Positions 11,173 through 22,844 of a DNA stretch of 64,000 nt are shown here, in pieces. Source of the DNA: Eunapius fragilis (Eukaryota > Porifera > Demospongiae > Spongillida > Spongillidae). Location: NCBI GenBank assembly GCA_963681505.1, contig OY811980.1:5847626-5911625 (forward strand). Reading direction: 5' to 3'. Below the pieces are notes generated by a model that saw only the letters and a program-made list of their open reading frames with translations, did no database searches and was not told the origin of the DNA. Each line of letters opens with the position of its first letter. Position 1 is the first letter of the stretch. A program made the translations under genes and the position numbers.

Positions 11173-12345
11173 TACCAGGGTAATATCTCTCAAAACATTG
11201 TACAGTCCTTTTCCACTCCATGCTAGAAGATGTCCAAATGGCGACAGATTGGTGGTAATGAAGCACCATATATCTGGAACAGTTCAAAGTTAAAGCGTAC
11301 ATATACTATCCTGTATGAACTGTATTGACTGTAACAGGTGATAGACATGATTTTATTGTGTTGGTACCAGATGATTACTATGCTCCTCCTTGAGCTACAT
11401 GTGATAACATATGAAAAACTTGTGTCCAACAATATATATATGTTCCCATGTAATTTTACTATTAGGGTGTGGTCTAACTAGAATCCAGATGGAGTTTTAA
11501 CACTGTGACGTGGTGCGCATACATGAACCACTGCACGCAAGCCTTCTTAAACACAGCTTTGTTGTATACCGTTATTGCACGTTGTAAAAGCGACGCTAAC
11601 GTGTACAAACGCACTACCCACACCGACGAACGCCCGCCAAGGCCAGCGTTTAGTACTGTAAGTCGTGTGCGTGCGTACATACCTTAAAGATAACGTTCGG
11701 CTTTAAAGTTCAATCCAACTACGAAGTCTGTCACAGCTGCCATAGCATCTTGCCAACCACGCCCTCAATCCGTCAAACAAACAAGGCTGGGAACGCGTTC
11801 ACTGGGGTGTAATGCGGTAAATCAGTGCTATGACAACACACCTTTTAAATGTCTTAACACTCCATTATTGGTGGGATACGGTGCTAACACTCTCGCGTAG
11901 TCTGCCAACACCCATAGGTGTAAGCTGAACACCCTAGTGTGTTATCATAGCACCCCATGGGCTGTAACACCCCTCAGACCTAACACCCCTCGGGCCTTTT
12001 TTTTTAACAGTGTGCATGCATGTATATTACGCCAATCCCAAAGAATTTTCCCCAATGATGCGGAACATAAATTAGCGGGTATGTGACGTCATTCTCTTAT
12101 GGACATGGCCTCAAACCATTAAAAAAAAAAAAGAATAGATATCAATTGATGCTACAAGTGATCATACAAATAATATAGAACACCTGGCCTGCTTCAGTAT
12201 TGGGCGTTCAATCACATGCATCCACGCTTTCGCTCTGGGATCAATGTCCCCATATTCATTTTAGACAGTTTAGCGCACAATTTGTATAGGGCATGTAGTC
12301 AGGAGATAGTCACTGCATTATACAACACTCCCTCTTCTAAAGTCC

Positions 12346-12745
12346 TTAGCGGTCTGATGGTCTTCTCACACGGTGAGGATAACGAGGCTCTTGGACCGGG
12401 GGGAATCATCCGTTCATGCTGTACTTCTTCATCCAGGTGCTCTTCAGTATCGCTATCTGCAAGGATCAGGTTCATCTCCAGCATGCTGTTGTGGTACAGT
12501 CCGTTGACAAGACTTGGGAGCTGGGTCTGAGGTTGAGGGTTGAGTGTCTGCTTTCTTACCTAGCCATTGTGGCTTGATGGTGCACGTCGTCAGAACGAAC
12601 TACCTTGATCACGCTGCCCTGTTGAGCCTTGATCTTATAAACACAATCATTCATGCACCTAATAACGTCAAATGGGCCAGTTCAAGGATGAAGTAACTTC
12701 TTAAATTCCCCCCTTTTAACCACTGGTATGTGTAACCACACTGTT
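12346..12745 (-). pseudogene. Ty3/gypsy Pol C-terminal remnant (integrase tail)
   Basis: On the minus strand, HIPVVKRGEFKKLLHP, stop, TGPFDVIRC, CVYKIKAQQGS resembles the integrase C-terminal GPF/Y region, in which KLLHPWTGPF is a common string; here TGA replaces the Trp codon. Further on, in a shifted frame, EPRYPHRVRRPSDR then TAA (12346-12348) matches the basic tail usual at the end of these polyproteins. One stop and at least one frameshift make it dead. It lies between transposon copies B and C; no LTR was identified. Confidence 0.6.
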
Positions 12746-14473
12746 AAAAAAAAAAAGTGTTACCGTAACACACTTAGGGGTGTTCGTGTACGCATGTTTA
12801 AAAAAGACACCCCATGGGGTGTAGTAGTAACCGCTCAGGAGTGTTACAGCCAACACCCCTGAAGTGTAGCTAGTACACTCTATTGCGTGTTGACAGAGGC
12901 ATTAATATCTCGTATATGCACCGTAAATGGATGATCCCAACATAAATTGATATTAAATAAACTATACAACAACAGGTTCAATTGATTTTAATAAAATGTT
13001 GATGAATAAATAAAACATAAAGAACACACATACATGAAAAACTATAGATGTCTTTACATGCTATGACGATTGAGCAGGTTGTTTCTCTGGTTCAGACACT
13101 ATAAAAATCAAAAGCTCAGGTTACAGTACAAGACATGTCTGACCTTAAATCTTGGGTGCATGCAGCCGTCACGTTCGAGATGCAGAGGAGACGATTCTGC
13201 ATGGGCGTAGGAACAGCCTTAATAGGGGGGGCCCAAAGTCATATTATTCATTGAATTTCACCGTACATGGTATCACCTATCACCATGTACGGTGAAAATC
13301 GATGAATAATATGACTTTGGGCCCCCCCTATTAAGGCTGTTCCTACGCCCATGTTCTGTAACAATAACAACGTCAAACGTACTGATAGTGAAGCTTACCT
13401 CGAAAGCTTGGTAGGGCGTGCCCTTTTAGTCTTATGAACTTTTTAATGGCGTATTTGAATATGAAAAGGAGCCTCGATTCCTTACGCAGTGATATGGTGC
13501 GGTAGCGTACGCTGCAGTAGCTGGGTAGCACGGCAGTGAATTCTTTCTTAGCAGCTAGTCTGCAGAGAAGGAGTTATACAGGCATTCAGAACTGCTGTAC
13601 TATAGTATCCTCACCACGAAAATTCTCTCCAATTAAAGCGCTCAACTTTTTTTACTCGAACGATGCATCGATAAACGTTGGAAGAAAACAACTGGGTTAA
13701 AACCAGGCATAGAATCAAAATGCAAACCTACCTTTCACAAACAGACTTGAACGCGCCATTATTTCTTTGAACGCCAAGTGCATATATGCATACATGCTCA
13801 CTAAATCTGCCTCACCATTCATGCATGTGGTGTGGATCAAAATCACCTTGATTACCATTGTAGATTATCCACATAGTCATAAAAATATTTGAACATATTT
13901 GGGCCCAGTGTAAACACATTTTTGTGTGTCCAAATTGTAACTTGCTGGTACCATAACCCATTAGCAAAAGTTGGAGGAGTGACATACTAAACTGATTTGG
14001 GATACATCTTGTTCTTAGAGTACATAATGTTGTGCATTAGTGAAATGAAGTGAGGTCATCCGAATAATGGGGTTCTTTAGGCAGTGCGAGAAGACTTCGT
14101 AGATGTACTTATATGGTTACAAGTGCAGCAAGCATATGCATGCATCATCCAGTTGTGACTGATCAACACATTCCTGCAAGCAAGATCTAAATCATGCATG
14201 AATGGTGTAATGTTTGTGTGTGCATGCATGCATAAACAAACTTGGCGTTCAAAGAGTTAAAGGTCACGAACAGAGAACGCGCTGTTAAGGGTGACGCATG
14301 CTAAATGAAATATACACAGCCAAATAATATCAATGTTTTGCAGGGTCCATTCCTGGTTGATTCCCGTGACGTTCCACAAGTTCACCTTGTCGCACGTTCA
14401 ACATAACCCAACACGAATATGAAACATGGATCAATATTTATACTGATAAATATCATGCTGGTGCCAAGCTTAA
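12739..14473. mobile_element. CACTG-terminated element, copy C (5' part)
   Basis: It starts CACTGTTAAAAAAAAAAAGTG. From there it follows copy B (6672 to about 8240) with substitutions and indels: the GGGGTGTT-rich subterminal zone, the block around 13060-13140, and the CCTCGAT...GTAGCTGGGTAGCACGG block at 13470-13540. It is interrupted by a hairpin MITE (13200-13353), a TTAA MITE (14474-15034) and a CACTGTGC element (15079-21434). Homology to 8060-8240 seems to resume around 15035-15078 and 21435-21680. The 3' terminus was not found. Confidence 0.6.
13200..13353. mobile_element. Hairpin MITE (near-perfect 154-bp palindrome)
   Basis: CATGGGCGTAGGAACAGCC at the left is mirrored by GGCTGTTCCTACGCCCATG at the right. 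The arms are about 68 bp around a short loop near TATCACCTATCA. The equivalent position in copy B (about 7096) lacks it, so it is an insertion. The GGGCGTAGGAACAG terminus resembles hAT ends; the flanking duplication is not clear because the ends are palindromic. Confidence 0.75.
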
Positions 14474-15034
14474 TGATAGATCGTCACCTACGCGTAGGCG
14501 CGTTAACCTACATGTAGGCGTTGCAAATCGCTTTATTCCAAACAATGTACAAACAGCCAACGCTTGAAATAATAAGGACCAATATAACAAAGAGGGTTAC
14601 TTGCAAGCTGGCGGCAGAAAACAACGCCAGCGTGCTGCTAGTGCTACGAACGCTCTGTTTGGACACGCCCCTCATTTAGCTGGAGTTGTTCCGATTTGCA
14701 AAAAACTTACTAGAAGCATTCTTCGTTTTATAGGCAGATATAATTTTAACTCTTTTTGCCAAATACACACGATTTCCAACTTTTATGCTCACTTTCATCA
14801 AGATCGTAGGCAATTTTTGTACGCTCCTACATCTCGATCGTGGATCTAAAGAGCCGATGGTTGAATGAGCTCCAAAGCGAATTAAAAACGAAGCCCTATG
14901 CTTAAGTGTTACTTTATTCGAGTTCAAAGTTTTATACGCCACTGAATGCGAGGACCATACGTTGCAATAAAACGCCTACACGTAGGCTAAAACAGCACTT
15001 TTCGCCTACATGTAGGCGTTTGTTCGCTCTATCA
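14474..15034. mobile_element. TTAA-target MITE, 561 bp
   Basis: Its ends are TGATAGATCG and, in reverse, TGATAGAGCG, flanked exactly by TTAA (14470-14473 and 15035-15038). The paralogous site at 8051-8065 reads AAGCTTAAGCATGC, with a single TTAA at 8056-8059, which is the empty site. Subterminal palindromes CCTACRYGTAGGCG occur twice at each end. TTAA duplication is the piggyBac signature; the superfamily call is inference because there is no transposase and the ends do not start CCC. Confidence 0.8.
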
Positions 15035-15239
15035 TTAAGCATGCATGATATTCCAAATGTGCTGATTGTTGAATCATCCACTGTGCAAAAAATAGGATAT
15101 ACGCTATTGTATATTTTGCGTATATTTCGAGTATACGCATGAATATACGCGTGCGTATACGCGAAATATCCCACTGGTATATTTTGCGTATAGAACCAAT
15201 TTCGCACTGCGTATATTTCGAGTATCCTCAAATGTATCA

Positions 15240-16430
15240 CGTGCGCTTATGGAGGATTTTCTAATTAATGTCTCCGGATACTACACTGTACCTACGTTGA
15301 CCGTATACTGTATTGGGTACGCCACCCGATTATGTTCGTTGTATACTGGCTCGATTAGTATTAAAATTATTATCAATATTAAATAAAGCAATACAATCAA
15401 TAGACAACGTTCAAGCTCTCCAGCCATCCGGGAAGGAGATACTCCAGTAGTGGCCCTCCAACCCGCCGTTGCCACGAGTTGCTCAGAAATCCATTGCAAC
15501 CTCTTCTAACGAAACGCGCAGCAGTAGTTGAGCGTAGGCTTCAAACTGCTTCCCTGTACTGTCACCATAGTCCATATAGCTACAGCAAAATAGAGCATCC
15601 ATACGATACAAATGCAAACAGAGGCCTACACTGACGGCGGGATTGCTTGACAAGCTCAGCTGAATCTGAAGTTTCCTTGTCTAGCTGCAGGGAATATACA
15701 GGGTTAAAACAAACGAAGCCATTACCTTATACTCCAAAGCAATCCGCTACTTCTCTATCTCCGCTCTTCGTATAATTTGTCAATTCTGACAACAGACACT
15801 GATAAACAGCAAGTGTGAATGAAAACGCAATCTCTTACCCGCTCTGCCTTTGCTAGTTTTTATGACGTCTCTAAATTTGATCGAGAAAAAAAAGGTGATG
15901 ATCACTGCTTACGCTTCGAGACTTCAGCTGGATTCTCCTCAGTAGGAAATAAAAAGCCGATATAACGTTACTGTACCTGTACAGAAAGTGATGTCCTTTT
16001 CCCTCGAGTTGGTCTTACAGCATCGCTTTGAGACAGTTTTGGATCTGTAGTTTCGCAACCTCCTGCAGTAGTGTAACGGACCGTGCAAACAGCATCGCCA
16101 TGCTGCCTAGGACCTAGGGTTTGGCGCGGTCTTCTTCGTCATCATCGTACTAGTATCGATATACATGTAGGTTCTGCTGTGACGACATGACTTCATCGTT
16201 TCTCGGGGACCTGTTAAAGGAGAGACTTGGGAATTAGCCACTAGTCCCTCAATTTACTTGAAGACCCACCTAAGATATTTCTTCTGGATGATAGGAACGT
16301 ACGGTTATAGTTGCAGTAGATTTCCCGACGATGACGCCATATATGCATGCGGCTTTGAAGAGTCTACGCATGCGCGTTACATTCATTTGACAAGAAGCCT
16401 CGTACACACTGTATTTGTTCTGCTCAGAGT
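15240..16430. other. No recognisable gene
   Basis: Interior of the CACTGTGC element. Short ORFs (15281-15499 minus; 16258-16512 plus) show no domain or motif I recognise. Codon composition near 15,900-16,200 is not convincing. Confidence 0.5.
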
Positions 16431-16489
16431 GGGGTTTCAAAAGCAACTTAGAAATGACTTATTTGATGTACACAAGACTGTATTACAAT

Positions 16490-17215
16490 ACCTGGTCTGG
16501 CCACTAACATGATTCTATTTGATGCACACCTACGAACATGACTCTATTAGATGCACACCAGGGACTGCCACTTTATTTGATGCAAATAAGCAAACCCAAG
16601 TCTGGCCGCTATCCTGATTCTATTTGAAGCCCACCAGGTCTGGTCGCTACCAATATTCTATTAGATGCACACCAGGGATTGGCCACTACTAGAATTTAAT
16701 GATTCAATTTGATGCAAACTGGGTCAGTTTGCTAACATGATTCTATTTGATGCACACCAGGGTCTGATCGATATCACAAACCTACCAGATGTACAACAGC
16801 GACTGGCCACTAGCGTGTCTTTACTTGATGCAGACGAGTTAATATGATTCCATTTGATACACACCAGGTCTGGCTGCTAACATGATTCTATACGATGCAC
16901 ACCAGGGACTGCTGCTCGCATCTTGATATGCTAGTACGTGGCAATTCCTAATGTGAGGGTCATGGTAGCAGTGTGCATCAGACAGAATCATATTAGCGGC
17001 CAGACCTGCTGTGCATCAAATAAAGCTATTGGCCATTCTCTGGTGTGCAGCTGATAGGATTGTGGTATCAACCAGATCCTAGTGAGCATCAAATAGAAAC
17101 ATGGTAGCGACCAGACCAATGTGCATCAAATAGAATCAGGATACCCTGATTTCATAAAAAAGATTCAATCTGATGCACACCAGGTCTGGCCGCTATCCTG
17201 ATTCCATTTGATCAC
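16490..17215. repeat. Degenerate minisatellite with inverted halves
   Basis: Units of about 35-60 bp with the core ATTTGATGCACACCAGG and TCTGGCCGCTA run forward from about 16490 to 16920. They are inverted (GTGCATCAAATAGAATC) from about 16975 to 17150, then forward again at 17165-17210, making a large imperfect palindrome. Confidence 0.75.
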
Positions 17216-18110
17216 ATGACCGTATTAGACATAGAAAAAGTGTACTGTGTCATTGCTATATAGTAATATATGGCCACACCCCTTTGTAAGACTTCTATGT
17301 ATGTACATTAACATGACATGTACATGTATGGAAACGTTCGGTTACACCCAGCTAGTCTCACAAGTGGAGATAGAATAGTACACAACATGTACATGTAAAG
17401 ATGTAACAATACAACAAATGTAAGTTCACATCAGATCTTTCAGTTTCATTCAATTGATGTAAGGCTTGATCCTATCAGGGTGAAAATATATCATTTAAAG
17501 ATATCACACCATGCAAACATACCATACATACAATTTGGATGAAGACTATTGAGAAGGATAGATTCTTAGTGCACTCAGCTACTAAATGGCAGTAATACTG
17601 GTGCCACCTACAGACAATTGTAAACATATGTGGATGCACATGCACATACTGGTATAAAATGCAGACACATGCATACACACATCTTGACAGAATTGTGCTT
17701 TCTTCTCCTAGTGACATGCAGACACAGATACACACACATGCGTACCCTATGTATGTAGCTGCACACATGCCAATATCCTCCCAAAAGGTCCTTCAATACA
17801 ACCACTACATGTAAGAATGTTCACAGAACAATGAAAGCCCTACACAGCTAGGCACCAAAACATATTGCTGCCTGGGTCTATTTGGCACTGACTAAACATC
17901 ACACAGTGAACTATAAAAACTTCAGAGTGACACCAAAGCAATCAAACTTCAGTGCTAACAGCCCACAGTTAGTCCACCAACCCTCCCCTTTGGCAGGAGT
18001 GCCCCAGTTATCAAGACTGTGGCTACATGCATCATGGTAGCCTCATCACGGGGTGTGGCAAAGCAGCCATCCCACCAACTGTATGAGTGTATTACCCCTT
18101 GGCAACTTCT
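17216..18110. other. No recognisable gene
   Basis: Unique sequence with short ORFs only. The block at 17820-18090 has a less AT-rich, possibly exon-derived look, but I could not assign a protein. Confidence 0.4.
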
Positions 18111-18287
18111 TCAAGTATGTGTATGTGTGTGTATGTGTGTATGTGTGTATGTGTGTGCACATGTGTGTGCATGCAAGGTGAGTGTAAAGATCATGTGATG
18201 TGGTTTAGTAGACATTATTAGGTGATTAGGGTAAGTAGGAATGCTAGCATTAAATACCAAACCATCGTCATCAGGCACCTGATGACA

Positions 18288-19548
18288 GTATGAGGTGAAC
18301 ACATGACAGTATGAGGTGAGCACATGACAGTATGAGTGAGCACATGACAGCATGAGGCTAGCACATGATAACAACATGAGGTGAGCACATGACAGCATGA
18401 GGTGAGCACATGATGACAGCATGAGGTGAGCACATGATGACAGCATGAGGTTAGCACATGATGGCAGCATGAGGTGAGCACATGACAGCATGAGGTGAGC
18501 ACATGATGACAGCATGAGGTTAGCACATGATGACAGCATGAGGTTAGCACATGATGACAGTATGAGGTGAGCACATGACAGCATGAGGTTAGCACATGAT
18601 GACAACATGAGGGTAGCACATGTCAGCATGAGGTGAGCACATGATAACAACATGAGGTGAGCACATGATGACAGCATGAGGTGAGCACATGATGACAGCA
18701 TGAGGTTAGCACATGATGACAGCATGAGGTGAGCACATGATGACAGCATGAGGTGAGCACATGATGACAGCATGAGGTGAGCACATTATGTCAGCATGAG
18801 GTGAGCACATGATGACAGCATGAGGAGAGCACATGATGTCAGCATGAGGTGAGCACATGATGACAGCATGAGATTAGCACATGACAGCATGAGGTTAGCA
18901 CATGATGACAGCATGAGGTGAGCACATGATGACAGTACGAGGTGAGCACATGACAGCATGAGGTGAGCACATGATGACAGTATGAGGTGAGATCATGACA
19001 GCATGAGGTGAGCACATGATGACAGCATGAGTTGAGCACATGACAGCATGAGGTGAGCACATGATGACAACATGAGGTGAGCACATGATGACAGCATGAG
19101 GTGAGCACATGACAGCATGAGGTTAGCACATCATGTCAGCATGAGGTGAGCACATGACAGCATGAGGTGAGCACATGACAGCATGAGGTGAGCACATGAC
19201 AGCATGAGGTGAGCACATCATGTCAGCATGAGGTGAGCACATGATGACAGCATGAGGTGAGCACATGATGACAGCATGAGGTGAGCACATGATGACAGCA
19301 TGAGGTGAGCACATGACAGCATGAGGATAGCACATGATGACAGCATGAGGTGAGCACATTATGTCAGCATGAGGTGAGCACATGATGACAGCATGAGGAG
19401 AGCACATGATGTCAGCATGAGGTGAGCACATGATGACAGCATGAGATTAGCACATGACAGCATGAGGTTAGCACATGATGACAGCATGAGGTTAGCACAT
19501 GATGTCAGCATGAGGTTAGCACATGATGACAGCATGAGGTGAGCACAT
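18288..19548. repeat. 21/24-bp minisatellite, about 55 units
   Basis: Two interchangeable units, ACATGACAGCATGAGGTGAGC (written here as a 21-base period) and the same with an extra ATG, tile the region with point variants (GTTAGC, GTCAGC, GAGAGC). Unit lengths are multiples of three, so long minus-strand ORFs arise without being genes. A block at 18781-18910 recurs at 19354-19483, a higher-order duplication of 573 bp. Confidence 0.95.
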
Positions 19549-20394
19549 TATTATCAAGGAGGCCATTGTTCATGTGCATCAGACTGTCAAACGGCATACG
19601 CTTGTCTCACCAATAACTCAGAACACACATATACATGCAATGTACCCAGAGCACCGATCCTGCATGCTTGATGCACAGATTACATCATGACCAATGTAAA
19701 AGGAACATTGAATCAGTGAATATACACACGTTGAACGTGTACACATATACATGCTCACATACACATGTATGCGCATACATGCACACAACAAACACACACG
19801 CACACACATGTACCAAATGCACACACATATCATACATGTTACTATTACATACACATGTGTACACACACACACACACAACACACACACAATCACACACATA
19901 TGCAGCATGTAGCCTGACCCTGGGCGTGTATACTGAGCTGGTTGCCACAGTTACAATCAGCCCATTTCAAAAGGTGACTTTTAAAAATTGATTATAATAG
20001 TATGTATGACAACCATAAATTATTTATATACATGGTACAACCCAGAAATATTACAAAACTACATTGGCCTTTCAGTGGTCACTCCATCCAACGCGACGTC
20101 TACACAACTTGGGGCTTTTTGGCTTCACACATATCATCACTGAAACTGTATACAAGTACCGGTAGACGAATCAAATTCAAATGTGCGTAATTCATAAACT
20201 AAGCTAGTATGTGTATACATACATTTTAGCCAGAACTCCGACCAACCAGATATACGCTTTCCTTCCGCGATTTCTTTATTTGACACTTCGGAACACGTAT
20301 AGCCATCTTTCTTTTAAATTTAATGGCCCATTATTAATGGCCAATAGCTCAATTAACAACGAATTACGCCCTCGCTATGATGCGGTATAAAATT

Positions 20395-20630
20395 AGCATC
20401 ACATGTATACAGTTATACACAATGTGTATAACTGTAACAATGATATACAGGCGGATATACAGGCGAGTATAACAACCCTTTTTACACTGCGGTTTTTTAA
20501 TTAGTACATACTACCATTATACACAGTTATACACAATTATATGCAATGTGTATAACAAATGCTGTATAACTACTTGTATAACAATGTTATACAGGCGAGT
20601 ATAACAACCCTTTTTACACAGTGCAAGTGC
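20395..20630. repeat. Duplicated GTATAAC-rich unit
   Basis: TATACAGGCGAGTATAACAA followed by CCCTTTTTACAC occurs at about 20459-20494 and about 20589-20624, with TATACACAATGTGTATAAC palindromes between. It ends in a CACAGTG, so it may be the end of another small element nested in the CACTGTGC transposon. Confidence 0.5.
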
Positions 20631-21674
20631 CAAGACCACAAGGTGTCACTGCTATTTCACTGCTATTTCAGTGGTGATCATACTGTTGGCCTATTTGTCT
20701 GGAACCATATCAGCTAACCTCTGCAACTCTAGGTCCTTCTGACTGGGGATCTTGACCATTCTCCTGCTCCCTCACACACTTTAAAACAATGGCTGATATA
20801 AATGATGAGCTGCAAATATATGGTTGCATGGGCGGCCAATTCACCACCCTGCTGGGCTACCTGGTTACAAAGATTGCTCCCGGTCAAACATGGCCTCCCA
20901 TGCTTCCTACCATCCTGTAGACACATTGACCCACTGGTATACAGCATACAATTACGCATTCGTTAACTTAGCTAGTGTTGCCTAAAGTACCCACTGGTCA
21001 ACAGTGACGCATGCGATAACACATAACCCTGGCATACACACCGCCATTCCTGTCCTCCTCACTTATCTTACCCACTTGTTAAGCCCATGCCATGCATCAT
21101 TAATATCTTAGATACGTACCGACGCTTATAGTTCAAATGGTAAACGTCCATAATGCTCTACGTTCGAATTCACATAGGAGGCATACAGCGGTTCAAATTA
21201 TTCATATCAAAGTTATACATGTAAGTTATTTAGATTTGAATGCGTTGCATAATTCATTGCGGTGTGCGTATACGTGATATTTCGAGAATACGCACAATGA
21301 ATAATTGTCACCTAGGGATTCTTGAAATATACCAGGTGGATATTCGAAATATACACTACCCTTGGTATATTGATGGTATACGCGAAATATACGCAAAAAT
21401 ATACGCTAGCGTATACTAGGTTTTTTGCACAGTGATCCCTTTCCATACAAAATATTACCCATTCCAGGTATTCATACAATAAATAAAAGTTTAAATTCAA
21501 TTCTGTTCAGTTGCAAATTCTCTCTTTCTATTAGAAGTCACATGTTCTCCATTGCAACCTGGCAGTCGAACACGATAGCCTCCAAAAGGATGTTCAAACT
21601 GCCTTGAGGAGTGCCTCAGTAGCACATGTGAAAAAAAAACCTACCCTGCTATTGACAGACCCATCACATGATCT

Positions 21675-21738
21675 TCATACAGTTATGGAGCTGGTGGTGA
21701 TGTTATCACAATAGGGATCTCTGGAGTACACACAGCCA
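21675..21738 (-). CDS. PSI-type exon of a semaphorin/plexin-like gene (partial)
   Basis: The acceptor CTTTCTTCAG precedes the exon, which encodes GCVYSRDPYCDN followed by a short tail and TGA at 21675-21677. RDPYC after a Cys is the hallmark of the PSI module that follows the Sema domain in semaphorins and plexins. Its phase-2 start joins correctly to the exon at 21905-21955. The gene is cut 240 bp further on by the end of the transposon at 21434, so the stop may mark truncation, or a GT donor at ATAACT|GTATGA may be used. Confidence 0.6.
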
Positions 21739-21890
21739 CTGAAGAAAGGGATCATTTAAGTATGTGTGTGCACGTGTGTGTTCATGCGTTATGCAAAAAC
21801 AAAGCTCTGCAAACAACTGCATGATACACCACACATAACATGAAGTGATGAGTACACACATACTCACACTGTGTAGTTGACCATACCTGT

Positions 21891-21963
21891 AGTCCAGGTA
21901 TTGACAACACCTCTCCAGTGGCAGACTGTAGATGCCACTGTCAGTGTTCACATAGAGGTACTT
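21891..21963 (-). CDS. Sema-domain C-terminal exon (partial)
   Basis: The minus strand reads YLYVNTDSGIYSLPLERC and CQYLDY, ending at TACAG|GTATGG. The pattern (small residue-SGIYxLPLExC) is the last strand and first PSI Cys of Sema domains. The proposed acceptor (GTGAAG|TACC) is tentative. Together with 21675-21738 it makes a Sema-PSI junction. Upstream exons probably include 22046-22125 (PTPPPISPAGEDVSSVHQME, GT donor CAG|GTAAGT-like). Confidence 0.55.
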
Positions 21964-22045
21964 CACTCAACTCTGAGGGGTGGAACATACAGTGTAGGGA
22001 AAGTGATGTTGAAATGACTGAGGGTTGTGGTCAGAACTTACTTGA

Positions 22046-22125
22046 TTTCTTATCTCCATTTGATGCACACTTGATACATCCTCACCAGCTGGGGATATGG
22101 GTGGTGGTGTTGGGGAGTCACAAAC
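22046..22125 (-). CDS. Probable exon upstream of Sema exon
   Basis: Open on the minus strand with a Pro-rich segment then GEDVSSVHQMEIRNQ, ending in a good donor (CAAG|TAAGT context). The composition is exon-like. Its role in the Sema-like gene is inferred from position only. Confidence 0.35.
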
Positions 22126-22604
22126 ATAAGCATCTTGTTATGTCACCACTCCCACCAACACAGCTATAGGTATATATGCAGAAAAGAGGTACACTCACTG
22201 ATAATATGCCAACATAGCAGTGGTATTACCTTCTCCCTCCCTCCCCCCCCCAACATTACCGGGCAAAATTACATTCACATAGCTATTGCTTATAGGTTTG
22301 TAAATGTTAAACAGTAACTGAGTAACAACACTTGGACTATTTAAGTAGACTGAATGAATATTGAACGTAGCTGGATACATGCCATGAGCACTGGGGCTAC
22401 CTTATCTGCCACACTCAGAGTCCCCCCTCCCCCCTCCAAACAAAAACACATTCCTCCACCATTAGCTCTAGCCTTGAGCATACTCCTTCATACCAGTCCT
22501 CACTACTGTACAGTGTGCCCCACTATGCACCCATTATGCACCACGTAAGCCATTGCATATTCCTTGACCCAACGTCTGTTGGTGAGTGATGAGTACTCAC
22601 TAGT

Positions 22605-22668
<64 letters not shown>
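22605..22668. repeat. (CA)n microsatellite
   Basis: Pure CA tract of about 64 bp. Confidence 0.95.
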
Positions 22669-22669
<1 letters not shown>

Positions 22670-22844
22670 TTCCCAGGAAGAGGACATCTACATGATGATC
22701 CATTTAGCACACAGGTCTAGTCTACAGCCATCTTTGTTACCCTGTTAAGAGGAAAGGGATGGTGACATGAGATGTGATCACCACACGGGGTATGGCCTTA
22801 CACCACACCACTCTGCACAGCCAGGAGCTCAGGGGTGTATTGGG

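Larger units (their letters stand above)
10387..11293 (+). pseudogene. Last exon of unrecognised gene, split by a hAT-type insertion
   Basis: An acceptor TTTTTAATTGCAG precedes 10387. The plus-strand frame then reads AKWVTFAGQKYQ, CIVILGVDEDYPMFGQV and AFNEHYHGYTL up to 10598. The frame resumes after the 8-bp duplication at 11173-11180 (VISLKTLYSPFPLHARRC, then a Val-rich stretch) and stops with TAA at 11291-11293. Removing the insertion plus one TACCAGGG copy rejoins one continuous frame. The pattern (K-W, then CIV, then a late FNxHxH motif) recalls C-terminal regions of transposon-linked proteins of invertebrates and fishes; that is from memory and not certain. Confidence 0.6.
6672..12012. 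mobile_element. CACTG-terminated DNA transposon (copy B)
   Basis: It starts CACTGTTAAAAAAAAGG at 6672 and ends in a T tract plus AACAGTG at 12012, giving terminal inverted repeats of about 13-16 bp. Both ends carry arrays of GGGGTGTTA-like words (6700-6830; 11830-11995), a layout typical of CACTA/EnSpm transposase-binding regions. The 3-bp flanks (GCA and TGC) do not match, so the two ends may belong to different insertions or the duplication has decayed. The interior holds gene-like exons on both strands, but no recognised transposase. Bases 6672 to about 8240 are repeated at 12739 onward (copy C). Confidence 0.55.
15079..21434. mobile_element. CACTGTGC-ended DNA transposon, 6,356 bp
   Basis: It begins CACTGTGCAAAAAATAGG and ends in TAGGTTTTTTGCACAGTG. 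The flanks are a matching ATC (15076-15078 and 21435-21437), the 3-bp duplication of CACTA/EnSpm-type elements. Both ends are rich in GTATATTTCG/GCGTATAC words (15100-15235; 21260-21415), probably subterminal binding repeats. No transposase could be read: the ORFs inside are short and the middle is filled by minisatellites, so it is probably non-autonomous. It is inserted in copy C of the CACTG element. Confidence 0.8.

Noticed and set aside
18111-19431. Long minus-strand ORFs with LMLSSCAH repeats
   Set aside because: Produced by a 21/24-bp minisatellite whose unit length is a multiple of three; three overlapping frames are open.
21120-21200. Possible tRNA-like string (TAGTTCAAATGG)
   Set aside because: No cloverleaf with acceptor, D, anticodon and T arms could be drawn.
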